A DNA stretch of 64,000 nt from Chloroflexota bacterium. Its GTDB lineage: Bacteria; Chloroflexota; Chloroflexia; Chloroheliales; Chloroheliaceae. The stretch lies in contig JAQBPB010000103.1 of assembly GCA_028287745.1 (NCBI GenBank), forward strand, positions 1 to 64,000. The letters run 5' to 3'. A program made the position numbers and the translations under genes. Positions 7,135 through 17,048 of this stretch are shown here, piece after piece. The notes under the pieces were generated by a model that saw only the letters and a program-made list of their open reading frames with translations, searched no databases and was not told where the DNA came from. How positions within the stretch are numbered: position 1 is the stretch's first letter; every line of letters begins with the position of its first letter.

Positions 7135-8310
7135 CTAGGAACGCTGGTCAATCGGGATATAGTGCTGGTCCACCGGGCCGACATACTCGGCGCGCGGTCG
7201 GATCAGGCGGTTATCGCCCAATTGTTCCAGGATATGGGCCAGCCAGCCGGACATCCGGCTGACGGTAAAGACCGGGGTAAAGAGTTCGATCGGAATACCC
7301 AGGCTGTAATAGGTGCTAGCCGAGTAGAAATCGACGTTAGGCAGCAATTTCTTTTCTTCGACCATCATCTGATCAATTTTGACCGACATTTCGTACCAGC
7401 GAGTTTCGCCTTTGAGTTTACCCAGTTCCAGGCTCATGTTCTTGAGGAACTTGGCCCGGGGGTCGCCCTCTTTGTAAACGCGGTGACCGAAACCCATGAT
7501 TTTTTCTTTGTTTTGCAGAGCCTGGTCAATGAATTCGTCAATCTTGTCCATTGAACCAATTTTGAGCAGCATGCGCATAACCGCTTCATTGGCGCCGCCG
7601 TGCAGGGGGCCTTTGAGGGTACCAATGGCGCTGACAACGCCGCTGTGCATATCGGTCAGGGTCGAGACAGTTCCACGGGCGGAGAAGGTCGAAGCATTAA
7701 GTTCGTGGTCGGCGTGTAGAACCAGGGCGGTATCAATCGCTTTGACCGAAACTTCATCCGGTTCTTTGCCACTGAGCATATAGACAAAATTGGCAGCTAC
7801 GCTCAGGTCTTCACGCGGCTCAAGCGGTTCCTGGCCTTCGCGGACCCGGCCGATTGCGCCAACAATGGTGGCAATCTGGGCGGTCAACCGGATAGCTTTG
7901 CGAATGTTCGCTTCGCGGGACATATCGGTGGTATCCGGGTCATAGAATGAGAGCAGGGATACAGCCGTTCGGATGATATCCATCGGGTGAACTTCCTTGG
8001 GCGCGGACTTGATCAGTTCCAACACCTGTGGGGGCAGTTTAGCGCTTTTCCGTAGTTTAGCGGTCAAGTCATCCAGTTCGGCCCGGTTGGGGAGTTTACC
8101 AAACCACAGTAAATAAACTACTTCTTCATAACTGGCATTTTGAGCCAGTTCGTCAATTGTAATACCCCGGTAAGTTAGTTGAGTTCCAATAATTGAGCTT
8201 ATAGCAGATTCCAGGGCAACAACACCTTCTAACCCTTTGGGGCCTTTGGCGGTACTTTTCCCGTTCCCGGCCGAAGCCTCTGCTTTTTTCTCAAGTTTTT
8301 CAACCGACAT
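7135..8310 (-). CDS. gltA: Citrate synthase
   Basis: About 391 residues. It condenses acetyl-CoA with oxaloacetate to form citrate in the TCA cycle. Catalytic signatures are intact: PLHGGANEAV and MGFGHRVYKEGDPRA carry the two active His, and VDFYSAS carries the catalytic Asp. The size is that of the compact dimeric type seen outside enteric bacteria; no NADH-type regulatory domain is visible. The start at 8310 is preferred because GAGGGAG precedes it. A longer frame to 8421 would run through the promoter at 8393-8421. The first 30 residues are a low-complexity Lys/Glu/Ala-rich extension. It is convergent with the Rieske gene. Confidence 0.94.
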   Translation of the reverse strand: MSVEKLEKKAEASAGNGKSTAKGPKGLEGVVALESAISSIIGTQLTYRGITIDELAQNASYEEVVYLLWFGKLPNRAELDDLTAKLRKSAKLPPQVLELIKSAPKEVHPMDIIRTAVSLLSFYDPDTTDMSREANIRKAIRLTAQIATIVGAIGRVREGQEPLEPREDLSVAANFVYMLSGKEPDEVSVKAIDTALVLHADHELNASTFSARGTVSTLTDMHSGVVSAIGTLKGPLHGGANEAVMRMLLKIGSMDKIDEFIDQALQNKEKIMGFGHRVYKEGDPRAKFLKNMSLELGKLKGETRWYEMSVKIDQMMVEEKKLLPNVDFYSASTYYSLGIPIELFTPVFTVSRMSGWLAHILEQLGDNRLIRPRAEYVGPVDQHYIPIDQRS

Positions 8311-8392
8311 TGGTCTACTCCCTCTTTTATTCAAATTAATCGGCTTTTGAGCCAAAAGATTAAGTTTTTGCTGTTCCCTAAATATCATACTT

Positions 8393-8421
8393 AATATACC
8401 AAATCCGATCAGCCGAGGCAA
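8393..8421 (-). promoter_or_regulatory. Promoter of gltA
   Basis: On the minus strand, TTGCCT (8421-8416) and TATATT (8398-8393) are separated by 17 bases. Transcription would start near 8387, leaving a leader of about 75 bases before the chosen ATG at 8310. Confidence 0.6.
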
Positions 8422-8527
8422 AAAGCAACGGCGTTCGATTGTGATAATTATAACTCAAATTACCTGATAAGGTGATTAGAGTATTCTATGATAATGGGTG
8501 TTAAATCTAATGGCTTTTAAACATCCG

Positions 8528-10396
8528 TTATTCAATTTTGCTTTGAAGGGCAAACGCGACCGGGATATCTAGGCTGACCCGGCCACTCCTGACCAGGTTT
8601 TGCAGTTCGATAAGTGATTGGCTACCTCCATAAGCCGGGTCACTGGTAGTTAGTATAGCCTCCCAGGTCTGGCCCGTGCCCAACCGGCCGATTTCCTGGG
8701 ACGCCAGGTCAAAGTTCAAAGGCCCTTGAAGATTAACGACAACCAGCAAGTCCGCCTGTCCTTCGGATGCGTAATAGCGGAAGGCAATCGAATCTTCTTC
8801 TATTTTCACGGCCTTGAAATTATCCCGGTGGGGTTCGCGGATTAGCGGAATATTCAGCCGCAGGGCCAGCAGGTCACGATAGAGAGCCTGGACTTCCCGG
8901 TGGCCTGGTTGTTCCGCTTCGGCCCAATCCAGTTTTGATTCCTCGAAAGTGCTTATTGCCTGTGGGTCAGGGACCGAGTCGCCACTGAACCCGGCGAAAT
9001 GCGAAAATTCTTCCCGGCGGCCCTTGGTAATCAGCTTGCCTAAATCTTCGTTGTGGTCGGTAAAGAACAGAAATGGAGTGCTGGCGGCCCACTCCTGGCC
9101 CTGGAACAGCAGGGGAGTATAGGGACTGAGCAGCAGCAACCCGCTCGCGGCCCGGTAGGCATCCAGGCCGATACTTTCGGTCAGGCGGTCGCCCAGCGGC
9201 CGGTTTCCTATCTGGTCGTGGTTCTGGATACAGTAAACGAAATGCGGAGGGTCGAACTTACTGGCATCGGTGCCGCGTTTGTGTCCGGTTAATTGTGAAA
9301 CCTGCCCGGTATAGAACCAGCCTTTAGCCAGTGTTTCGGCCAGGTCTGCGGCGTTACCGGTATAGTTTGCATAGTACCCTTCGTTATCTCCGGCCAGGGC
9401 CGAACGTACCTGGTGATGAAAATCATCCGCCCAGACCGCGTCAATCCCGGCCCCACCTTCGGACTGTGGCTTTAGCAGCCAGATTTCGTTACGCTCATCT
9501 TCGGCAAAAAACGCAAAATGGCGGCCCTCCGGCAGGCTGGCCCGGACCCTGGTAACCATTTCCTGGAGAATGTGAGGTTTGCTATCGTCAAGGATGGCGT
9601 GGACTGCGTCCAATCGCAAACCGTCCATCCGGTACTCCTGGGTCCAGTAGAGGGCATTGGCGATAAAAAATTCCCTGACCGGTTTAGAGGCGTAATTCAG
9701 GGCATCTCCCCAGGGGGTCTTTTTGTCGTGAGTGAAATATTCCATGGCGAAATCACGCAGGTAATTGCCATCCGGCCCCAGGTGGTTATAGACCACATCC
9801 TGGATCACCGCCAGGCCATGACCGTGCGCGGCGTCTACCAGCTTTTTAAGGCCAACAGGGCCGCCGTAAGCCCGCGCCGGGGCAAAAAGGCTCACCCCAT
9901 CATAACCCCAGTTGCGGTCACCCGGGAAGTCGGCTACCGGCATAATTTCAATCGCGGTTACGCCCAATTGCTTGAGGTAAGGCAGCCGGTCTATAAAGGC
10001 TTCAAAAGTGCCCTCCGGGGTAGCCGTCCCGATATGGACTTCGTAAATAGTCATTTCATTCAGTGGTATCCCGTTCCAACCGCTCGAATTACGCCATTCA
10101 AAGCCGGGTTCCACTACCTGGCTCGGCCCGTGCACGCTTTCCGGCTGGTAGCGGCTGGCCGGGTCGGGCCGCAATTTATCATTATCCAGGCGGTACATGT
10201 AATTAGCCCCGGCTTTAAGCCCGGCTACATGGCCGCTGAAGTATCCTTCGGCATCACATTCCAGGGAGTAACTGGCTAACTCCTGGCTGTTTTCGCCGGT
10301 AATAACAACTTCCACCTGCTTAACATCACCGCCCCACACCCTGAACCGGACGCCTGTTTCGTCCGGCTCGGCTCCGATTGGCATCTTCCACATCAT
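8528..10396 (-). CDS. treZ: Malto-oligosyltrehalose trehalohydrolase (TreZ)
   Basis: About 622 residues. It cleaves the trehalose unit from the end of maltooligosyl-trehalose, the last step of the TreY-TreZ route. An N-terminal beta domain (VRFRVWGGDVKQVEVV, residues 1-95) precedes the GH13 barrel: DVVYNHLGPDGNYL, GLRLDAVHAI (nucleophile Asp), FFAEDERNE (acid Glu) and QNHDQIGNR. The C-terminal beta domain follows. Gly-Trp-rich PASRYQP and DFPGDRNWGYDG are typical of TreZ rather than glycogen branching enzyme. The start at 10396 follows a GGGAA stretch; a GTG at 10426 overlapping treX has no ribosome site. It is third in treY-treX-treZ, 19 bases after treX. Confidence 0.92.
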   Translation of the reverse strand: MMWKMPIGAEPDETGVRFRVWGGDVKQVEVVITGENSQELASYSLECDAEGYFSGHVAGLKAGANYMYRLDNDKLRPDPASRYQPESVHGPSQVVEPGFEWRNSSGWNGIPLNEMTIYEVHIGTATPEGTFEAFIDRLPYLKQLGVTAIEIMPVADFPGDRNWGYDGVSLFAPARAYGGPVGLKKLVDAAHGHGLAVIQDVVYNHLGPDGNYLRDFAMEYFTHDKKTPWGDALNYASKPVREFFIANALYWTQEYRMDGLRLDAVHAILDDSKPHILQEMVTRVRASLPEGRHFAFFAEDERNEIWLLKPQSEGGAGIDAVWADDFHHQVRSALAGDNEGYYANYTGNAADLAETLAKGWFYTGQVSQLTGHKRGTDASKFDPPHFVYCIQNHDQIGNRPLGDRLTESIGLDAYRAASGLLLLSPYTPLLFQGQEWAASTPFLFFTDHNEDLGKLITKGRREEFSHFAGFSGDSVPDPQAISTFEESKLDWAEAEQPGHREVQALYRDLLALRLNIPLIREPHRDNFKAVKIEEDSIAFRYYASEGQADLLVVVNLQGPLNFDLASQEIGRLGTGQTWEAILTTSDPAYGGSQSLIELQNLVRSGRVSLDIPVAFALQSKIE

Positions 10397-10415
10397 AAAA
10401 TTCCCATTCCCCTGC

Positions 10416-12554
10416 TTATTTATCACTTAAAGGTTGGCGCAATAACACTAAAGAGCGCGGTTTCAGGTTGAACTTTTCCCCACATGCCAGGTTATAGGCC
10501 TGGGGCTTTTTAGGGTCATAGGTATCAATCAGCACTTCCCAATCAGGTTCCCCTTCTCTGCCCGGTAACGTGAAAGGAATTTCCTCCCAGTGGCCGTTGG
10601 TCAGTAGTAGCAAAACATCATCTTTCTGCCGTTCGCCTTTTTCGTTGTATTCGTCCATAACCTGGCCGTTAAGGAGCATACCCAGCACCCGCACGAAAGA
10701 AGTGTTCCATTCTTCCTCGGTCATATCCTCGCCGTCGGGCCGGACCCACCGGATATCCTGAATATCGGTACCGCGAATCCGGCGGCCCTGGAAGAATTTA
10801 CGGCGGTGCAAAACCGGGAAATTGTGCCTGATTTGGATTAGCTTCCGGGTAAATTCGCACAACTCCAGGTTGGTATCAGTCCAGTCCCAATTGAACCAGC
10901 TGATTTCGTTATCCTGGCAGTAGGCATTGTTGTTACCATTTTGGGTCCGTCCGTACTCGTCACCGCCGCAGATCATCGGAACCCCCTGGCTCAACAGCAG
11001 GGTTGCAAGAAAATTGCGTTTCTGGCGCTCGCGCAGTTCGCGAATTTCCGGGTTATCGGTCGGGCCTTCCACGCCACAGTTCCAACTATGGTTGTTGCTT
11101 TCGCCGTCCATGTTATTTTCGCCGTTGGCCTCATTGTGCTTTTCGTTGTAGCTGACCAGGTCGTTCAGGGTAAAGCCATCGTGCGCGACAATAAAGTTGA
11201 TGCTGGCCGAAGGCCGCCGCCCGTTATGCTGGTAGAGGTCACTGCTGCCGCTGATCCGGTAAGCCAGCTCGGCCACCTGGCTTTCGTCACCGCGCCAGAA
11301 GCGCCGCACGGTATCGCGGTATTTGCCGTTCCACTCGGCCCAGAGGACCGGGAAGTTCCCTACCTGGTAACCGCCTTCCCCGATATCCCAGGGCTCGGCA
11401 ATCAATTTGACCTGGGAGATAACCGGGTCCTGGTGAATAATATCCAGGAAACTGGAAAGTTTTCCGACTTCGTGCAGGCCACGGGCCAGGGTTGCGGCCA
11501 GGTCAAACCGGAATCCGTCCACGTGCATGTCCAGAATCCAGTAGCGCAAGCTGTCCATCACGAGTTGCAAAGAACGCGGGTGCAGCATATTCAAGGTGTT
11601 TCCGGTGCCGGTATAGTCCATGTAGTAGCGCGGGTCGGCGTTTACCATCCGGTAATAGGAAACATTATCAATACCCTTGAAAGATAGTGTCGGGCCGAAG
11701 TGATTTCCTTCGGCGGTATGGTTATAAACCACGTCCAGGATTACTTCAATTCCGGCGGCGTGTAAGGTTTTTACCATCGCTTTGAACTCGCGGACCTGCT
11801 CGCCCTGGATGCCGCTGGAAGAATATTCGGAGTAAGGGGCGAAATACCCGATAGAATTATAGCCCCAGTAATTGCTCAGACCTTTATCCACCAGGGTTTT
11901 ATCATTGACAAAATGATGGACCGGCAGCAATTCAACTGCCGTAACCCCTAGCGATTTCAAGTATTCTATCGACTGGGGTGTGGAAAGCCCGGCATAGGTA
12001 CCACGCATTTTGGGGTCAATTTCCGGGTGGGTATTGGTAAAGCCCTTCACGTGTAGTTCATAGATAATTGAATCGTGCAGGGGCGTATTGGGCCGGATAT
12101 CGTCACCCCAATCAAAAGCCGGGTCAACTACCACCGACTTGCACATGCCAGGTGCGCTGTCCTGTTGGTCAAGGAGCAAGTCACGGTCTTCGTCATCGGT
12201 ATCAACCGGGTAGCCGAACATGGCATTACTCCAGTCAATCCGGCCGCTGATGGCTTTGGCATAAGGGTCAAGGAGTAGTTTATTCGGATTGAAACGGTGG
12301 CCCAATTCCGGCTCAAAAGGGCCATAAACCCGGTATCCGTAAAGCTGCCCCGGCTGAATACCCGGTATATAGCAGTGCCAGACATAGTCGGTCTGTTCAG
12401 TCATACGGATGCGCATCCGTTCGTTCTCATCCTGGAGCGACTCAAACAAACATAAATCAACCCCTGTGGCGTTTTCACTGAATAACGCAAAATTGACGCC
12501 CTGGCCGTCCCAGGTTGCGCCCAGAGGATAAGGTTTTCCCGGCCACACATTCAT
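10416..12554 (-). CDS. treX: Glycogen debranching enzyme / isoamylase (TreX/GlgX type)
   Basis: 712 residues of the GH13 isoamylase/TreX/GlgX group. It hydrolyses alpha-1,6 branches of glycogen or amylopectin to supply linear maltodextrins to TreY. A CBM48 module ([20 protein letters not shown]) opens the protein. The barrel shows [26 protein letters not shown] (nucleophile Asp), [19 protein letters not shown] (acid Glu) and [18 protein letters not shown]. The insert [20 protein letters not shown] is characteristic of TreX/GlgX proteins. It sits between treY (33-base gap) and treZ on the same strand, so TreX is the better name than GlgX here. Confidence 0.93.
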   Translation of the reverse strand: MNVWPGKPYPLGATWDGQGVNFALFSENATGVDLCLFESLQDENERMRIRMTEQTDYVWHCYIPGIQPGQLYGYRVYGPFEPELGHRFNPNKLLLDPYAKAISGRIDWSNAMFGYPVDTDDEDRDLLLDQQDSAPGMCKSVVVDPAFDWGDDIRPNTPLHDSIIYELHVKGFTNTHPEIDPKMRGTYAGLSTPQSIEYLKSLGVTAVELLPVHHFVNDKTLVDKGLSNYWGYNSIGYFAPYSEYSSSGIQGEQVREFKAMVKTLHAAGIEVILDVVYNHTAEGNHFGPTLSFKGIDNVSYYRMVNADPRYYMDYTGTGNTLNMLHPRSLQLVMDSLRYWILDMHVDGFRFDLAATLARGLHEVGKLSSFLDIIHQDPVISQVKLIAEPWDIGEGGYQVGNFPVLWAEWNGKYRDTVRRFWRGDESQVAELAYRISGSSDLYQHNGRRPSASINFIVAHDGFTLNDLVSYNEKHNEANGENNMDGESNNHSWNCGVEGPTDNPEIRELRERQKRNFLATLLLSQGVPMICGGDEYGRTQNGNNNAYCQDNEISWFNWDWTDTNLELCEFTRKLIQIRHNFPVLHRRKFFQGRRIRGTDIQDIRWVRPDGEDMTEEEWNTSFVRVLGMLLNGQVMDEYNEKGERQKDDVLLLLTNGHWEEIPFTLPGREGEPDWEVLIDTYDPKKPQAYNLACGEKFNLKPRSLVLLRQPLSDK

Positions 12555-12587
12555 TTTTCCAAGACTCCTAACTTAGTGATAATACGG

Positions 12588-15500
12588 CTAAATTTTCTCT
12601 AGTAAAGCTACCGGGAAGGCGGCTAAAACTTCTTCTAAAGCCAGCCCTGTACTGCCATTTTGTTCTCTTACGGCGACATTTTCGCCGGTCAAGAGATTTC
12701 GATACTTTTGTCCAACTTCCACTCCTGGCAGGGCCAGCCAGGTATCGGCCCAGACGTTGCCTGTCACCGGGGTAATCGTGTCGGCCCCTTTGGTGAGGCG
12801 GGTATAGCGTATTGGGGCCACGACCAGGGCTTGCTGGTCCTCAAAATTTCGCGCAAAGGCTACCAGGTGGTCCTGGCGCGGGCCCTGGAATTCCAGCGGG
12901 GTATAGGTTCCCCGGTAAAATAGCTTGTGGTTGGCCTGCCGGAATTTCAAGGCCCGGCTGATTACCAGTAACTTGACCCGGCCATCCTCTTTATTTTCGA
13001 GTAAGGCGGCGGCTCCTTCCGGGTCGGAAATTTTTTCTACTTCGGACAGGTAACGGTTGCGCAGTTTGTAGTCCACCGGGCGGCGGTTATCGGGGTCTAC
13101 CAGGCTAAAGTCCCAGAGTTCGTTACCCTGATAAATATCCGGCACGCCGGGGCTGGCAATTTTCAACAGGACTTGCGAAAGTGAGTTTAAGGCTCCGAAA
13201 TGGGCAACACGTTTTTGAAGTGCCAGGAAATCCGGTAAGAAGCGGTTGCTTTCCCCTGGTTGCAAGATGGCCTTGATAAAATCAGCCACGGCTTGCTGGT
13301 AATGTTCATTAGGATTGACCCAACTGCTGTTAACTTTCGCTTCGTTCATGGCCTTGCGCATGTAAGCCTGGATGCGCTCGATCAGTTCCTGGTTTTCGGC
13401 CTTGCTCAGGTTGTCCTGGAAGGGCCAGACACCTAGCAAGGTCTGGTAGAGGAAATATTCTTCGTTACGGCTGGGCGCAAGTTGGCCTTCCACCGATTTT
13501 TTATACTTCTTATTAAAACGGGTCCACCGGGCGATAGCCGTCCGCCAATCCTTTGGTATTTCGGACAGGACATCTATTCTCATCCGCACATCTTCACTGC
13601 GCTTGGTATCGTGGGTACTGGTGGTCAGGATCGAGAAGGGCCAATTCCGCTGCCGGTCGGCCTGCTGGCGGTGAAACACGGCGGTTGAAATTCCAAACTG
13701 GTCAGGTTCTCCGCCAACTTCGTTGAGCGAGATTAAACGGTTGTAGATATAAAAGGCGGTATCTTCCAGCCCTTTGGCAATCACCGGGCCGGTCGTCTGC
13801 TGGAACTTCATAATAAAGTCAAAGCGGGCGACTTTTTCTTCTTCACTCAGGTGTTCGTAATTCTTGAGGATTAGAATATCCCGGATAAAGTCAAAGATGG
13901 TTGGGTCAATCGCTGAATTGCGCTTTTTAGCCCTGGCTACGGCATGTTCAATAAAGACCTGGTCTCGCTTCTCAACTTCGGTGGTCGCCGGGGTGATATA
14001 GGTCCGGTAGACCGGGAAGCAGGCGATTACCTCCCGGATGGCGTTTCGCTGGCTATTCAGGGTAAAGTCGCGGTGGCGGCGGTCCTTTTCAGTTATCCGG
14101 TTCAATAAATTGGTCAGGGTCATTATTTCGCTGGCCAGCGACAGGCGCATAATTTGTTTTTTGGTGTCATAAATCAGGTCGGCGAATTTAATCTTTTCCC
14201 CGATAAAGCTGCTGTAAATATCATCGAAAGCCTTCTGGTTGGCCGGGTCTACAAAAAGACCGTTTATAGCATTGGTATATTCATACCCGGTCGTACCGCA
14301 TACCAGCCAATCGCCCGGCAAAACCTCGTTATGGCCCAGGATTTTTTCAACTGCAATATAAAGGGGCCGGGCCACCACCGGGTCACGGCCCATTTCATCC
14401 CAGCGTTTTTGGATCAGGGCCGCCTCAAGGGCGGGCCGGTCCAGGCCCTCCAATTCATCCGCCATTTCATTTATTTCCTGGCGGCACATCTCAAGGTAGA
14501 AAGCCTGCTGTAAATTCTGGAAATAGGCCCAGGGATTACGCAGGCCGTCCACGTGGTCGATTCGGAGGCCGTTTAGCTTGCCTTCGCGCAGGAGGCGCAT
14601 AACCAGGCGGTGGGTTTCCCGGAAGACCGGCAACTGGTCAATCCTGACAGCGGCCAGTTCATTTACATCAAAGAACCGCCGGTAATTGATTTCCTCGGCC
14701 GCGACCCGCCAGAAGCTCAGGCGATACGGCTGCTGGTCCATCAGGTTGTCCAGCAAGTCAAAGCTGCGCGGCTGCCCGGCTTCCCCGTTAAAGATAGTGA
14801 CATTTCGTTCGATAAATTTCTGCACACGCGGTTCCAGCGTGGATAGCGCGGCCAGGCGGCGTTTGATAATTTCCTTTTCCCGGTTGAGTTCGAGAATTTT
14901 TTCTCGTTCAGTCTCGTAATGGAAAGGTAAATGGCTTATGGCGGTAAGAATACTCTGGTATTCCAGGGTAGCTTCGCTTTCCGCGCCCAGTTCTTCCACC
15001 AACTGTTCTTTATCCAGGTCAAGTATCAGGCTGTAAGAGCGAGGATTTACCGGGAAGACACTTTCGTAATAGTGCAGGGTAAAATTACCCTCAGCCGGGT
15101 TGAAGTTGATTTGCAGTTCTTTGTTTTCCAGGACGGTGCCGTATTGCTCGCCCAGGGTTGGTAACAGCACTTTATTGGTCAGCTTGGGGTTGATTGGTTC
15201 CCAGTCAACATCAAAGAATGCGGCATAGAGAGAGGACCGGCCGTTTTCCAGCACATCCATCCACCAGGTGTTCCCCGGCTCGCCTATCCCCATGTGGTTT
15301 GGTACGGTATCCAGGATCTGGGACATACCCAACCGGTGCAATTCCTCAACCATAGCTTCGTAATCGTCCTGGCTGCCGATTTCAGGATTTATTTCGTTAT
15401 GGTTGGCAATGTCATACCCGTGCATACTGCCGGGCCGGGCCTTAAAGTAAGGTGAGGCATACAGGTCGCTGATACCCAGGCGAGCCAGGTATCCGGCGAT

Positions 15501-15680
15501 TTCTTTAGCCTGTTTAAAAGTAAACTCCTGGTTAAATTGCAGCCGGTAGGTAGCTGCCGGGACGTGCAAATGCTCTTTTAATTTTTGGCGGACTTTCGAC
15601 AAGATTGTATCAACAAGTTTTGTATCAATATTATTTGTTAGATTTTCCGGATCATTTTCAACCATAATAGACGCAGTCAT
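12588..15680 (-). CDS. treY: Malto-oligosyltrehalose synthase (TreY)
   Basis: 1030 residues. This intramolecular transglucosylase converts the reducing end of maltodextrins to an alpha,alpha-1,1 linkage. The N-terminal signature is clear: ATYRLQFNQEFTFKQA, LYASPYFKARPGSMHGYD, and DTVPNHMGIGE. A catalytic region around LNGLRIDHVDGL holds the nucleophile Asp, and VEKILGHNEVLPGDW holds the acid Glu. FSILTTSTHDTKRSEDVR and GVPDIYQGNELWDFSLVDPDNRRPVD are family landmarks near the C-terminus. The length is at the upper end for TreY because of extra helical segments around residues 210-300. GAGGAG lies seven bases before the ATG. It is first in the operon treY-treX-treZ. Confidence 0.94.
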   Translation of the reverse strand: MTASIMVENDPENLTNNIDTKLVDTILSKVRQKLKEHLHVPAATYRLQFNQEFTFKQAKEIAGYLARLGISDLYASPYFKARPGSMHGYDIANHNEINPEIGSQDDYEAMVEELHRLGMSQILDTVPNHMGIGEPGNTWWMDVLENGRSSLYAAFFDVDWEPINPKLTNKVLLPTLGEQYGTVLENKELQINFNPAEGNFTLHYYESVFPVNPRSYSLILDLDKEQLVEELGAESEATLEYQSILTAISHLPFHYETEREKILELNREKEIIKRRLAALSTLEPRVQKFIERNVTIFNGEAGQPRSFDLLDNLMDQQPYRLSFWRVAAEEINYRRFFDVNELAAVRIDQLPVFRETHRLVMRLLREGKLNGLRIDHVDGLRNPWAYFQNLQQAFYLEMCRQEINEMADELEGLDRPALEAALIQKRWDEMGRDPVVARPLYIAVEKILGHNEVLPGDWLVCGTTGYEYTNAINGLFVDPANQKAFDDIYSSFIGEKIKFADLIYDTKKQIMRLSLASEIMTLTNLLNRITEKDRRHRDFTLNSQRNAIREVIACFPVYRTYITPATTEVEKRDQVFIEHAVARAKKRNSAIDPTIFDFIRDILILKNYEHLSEEEKVARFDFIMKFQQTTGPVIAKGLEDTAFYIYNRLISLNEVGGEPDQFGISTAVFHRQQADRQRNWPFSILTTSTHDTKRSEDVRMRIDVLSEIPKDWRTAIARWTRFNKKYKKSVEGQLAPSRNEEYFLYQTLLGVWPFQDNLSKAENQELIERIQAYMRKAMNEAKVNSSWVNPNEHYQQAVADFIKAILQPGESNRFLPDFLALQKRVAHFGALNSLSQVLLKIASPGVPDIYQGNELWDFSLVDPDNRRPVDYKLRNRYLSEVEKISDPEGAAALLENKEDGRVKLLVISRALKFRQANHKLFYRGTYTPLEFQGPRQDHLVAFARNFEDQQALVVAPIRYTRLTKGADTITPVTGNVWADTWLALPGVEVGQKYRNLLTGENVAVREQNGSTGLALEEVLAAFPVALLEKI

Positions 15681-15988
15681 CGGACTCCTCTTTAAGCTTT
15701 AAGCTAGTTTGTATATATGTATAAATTTTTCCCATAACATTAGATTAAAATGCTTATCGAGACGGCATTATCTCCAGCATGTTTAGTAGTTGTGTTTTAC
15801 AAATAGCAAGATGTGGGCCATATTAAATAATTATTAGCGTTATTTTAGAACATAAATCGTACTTTTTGGCTGTTAAAGCCCCTTTGAGTTCTTTTTTTGA
15901 ATATGTTGTTAATTTAACAATTAAAAAATAAGCCTGATGTCTAAACTAAATTTTGCACATAGACCTATAAGGCTATTGCAATATAGGG

Positions 15989-15994
15989 TATAAT
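15989..15994 (+). promoter_or_regulatory. -10 element of ABC exporter operon
   Basis: A perfect TATAAT upstream of the ATPase gene. No good -35 hexamer lies 16-18 bases upstream, which fits a promoter helped by an activator or relying on the -10. Expected start of transcription is near 16001. Confidence 0.5.
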
Positions 15995-16000
15995 AGAGTT

Positions 16001-16016
16001 GTGACCAGGTGGTCAC
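16001..16016. promoter_or_regulatory. Perfect palindrome, candidate operator of ABC exporter
   Basis: GTGACCAGGTGGTCAC has perfect seven-base arms around a GG centre and begins six bases after the TATAAT, so it overlaps the expected transcription start. This is the usual place for a TetR- or GntR-like repressor site. No such regulator gene is adjacent. Confidence 0.6.
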
Positions 16017-16041
16017 AAATAAAATTAAAAGAGGTTTCGTG

Positions 16042-16995
16042 ATGGATACAGTATCCCAGGTTTCAAATCTAAACCGGACCAGTCAGTCAGCCGGTTGGGC
16101 GATACAGACCCAGAATTTAACTAAAAATTACGGTCAGTCGCGTGGAGTAAATGATTTAAACCTTGAAGTGCGTGAGGGAGAAGTCTTTGGTTTTTTAGGC
16201 CCAAATGGCGCCGGTAAAACTACTACCATCCGGATTTTATTGAACCTTATCAAGCCGACTGCGGGGCGCGTAATGGTCCTGGGCCTGGACAGCCAGCGGG
16301 ATAGTGTGGAAATAAGGAAACACATCGGCTACCTGCCGGGCGAATTTTCGCTTTATCCAAACCTGACCGGGGCCAAAACCCTGGAATACTTTGGCAATTT
16401 GCGGGGCGGTGTGGACTGGTCGCGTGTCAACCGACTGGCCGAACGGCTGGAACTGGACCTATCCAAAAAATTCCGGCAGTATTCGCGAGGCAACAAGCAA
16501 AAAGTCGGTATCATCCAGGCAATGATGCACCGGCCCCGCTTGCTGGTTCTGGATGAACCTACCAGTGGCCTGGACCCGCTCAATCAGCAAGAATTTTACC
16601 GGTTGGTGGAAGAAGTGCGCCAGGATGGCAGCACGGTATTCTTTTCTTCCCACATTATAAGTGAGGTGGAAAAAATCTGCGACCGGGTGGCTATTATCCG
16701 GGAAGGCCAACTGGTCAAAGTGGGTAATGTTGCGGAACTGACCGGCCTGAAAAGCCATCACCTGGAGCTTATTTTTGCCGGGGCCGCCCCGGTCGAGGAT
16801 TTGCGGCAGCTGCCGGGCATTAGGGACCTGTCCATTGTTGAAGAGGACGGGCCAGACGGCCGGACGGTAATCCGCTGTGTGGTCGGGGCGGAAACACTGG
16901 ACAAGGTGGTAAAACTGGCCGCTAGCTATACTCTGCTGAACTTTGTCAGCCGGGAGCCTTCCCTGGAAGAAAGCTTTTTGCATTATTACAAGTAG
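16042..16995 (+). CDS. ABC transporter ATP-binding protein (ABC-2 exporter)
   Basis: 317 residues from the ATG at 16042, which follows AAGAGG; an in-frame GTG at 16009 falls inside the palindrome and is rejected. It is a single nucleotide-binding domain with Walker A GPNGAGKTT, signature YSRGNKQKVG, Walker B LLVLDEPTSGLDP and the H-switch FFSSHIISEVE, plus a C-terminal 80-residue extension typical of drug-exporter ATPases. It drives the permease encoded 53 bases downstream. Family knowledge suggests export of a hydrophobic compound or antibiotic; the substrate is not shown. Confidence 0.92.
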   Translation: MDTVSQVSNLNRTSQSAGWAIQTQNLTKNYGQSRGVNDLNLEVREGEVFGFLGPNGAGKTTTIRILLNLIKPTAGRVMVLGLDSQRDSVEIRKHIGYLPGEFSLYPNLTGAKTLEYFGNLRGGVDWSRVNRLAERLELDLSKKFRQYSRGNKQKVGIIQAMMHRPRLLVLDEPTSGLDPLNQQEFYRLVEEVRQDGSTVFFSSHIISEVEKICDRVAIIREGQLVKVGNVAELTGLKSHHLELIFAGAAPVEDLRQLPGIRDLSIVEEDGPDGRTVIRCVVGAETLDKVVKLAASYTLLNFVSREPSLEESFLHYYK

Positions 16996-17048
16996 CTTAA
17001 CCAACCGCCTGGCTTAAAGTAATCTTTTGACGGTGTTCGGAGCAGATT

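Larger units (their letters stand above)
15681..16041. other. AT-rich divergent regulatory region between treY and the ABC exporter
   Basis: 360 bases with no gene. Near treY there is a direct repeat of TTTAAGC and an AT-rich TATATATGTATAAA stretch that could be a minus-strand -10 region, but no convincing -35 was found. At the other end are a TATAAT and the palindrome at 16001-16016, listed separately. Confidence 0.6.

Noticed and set aside
8528-10396. Glycogen branching enzyme
   Set aside because: The GH13 motifs and the treY/treX neighbours fit malto-oligosyltrehalose trehalohydrolase.
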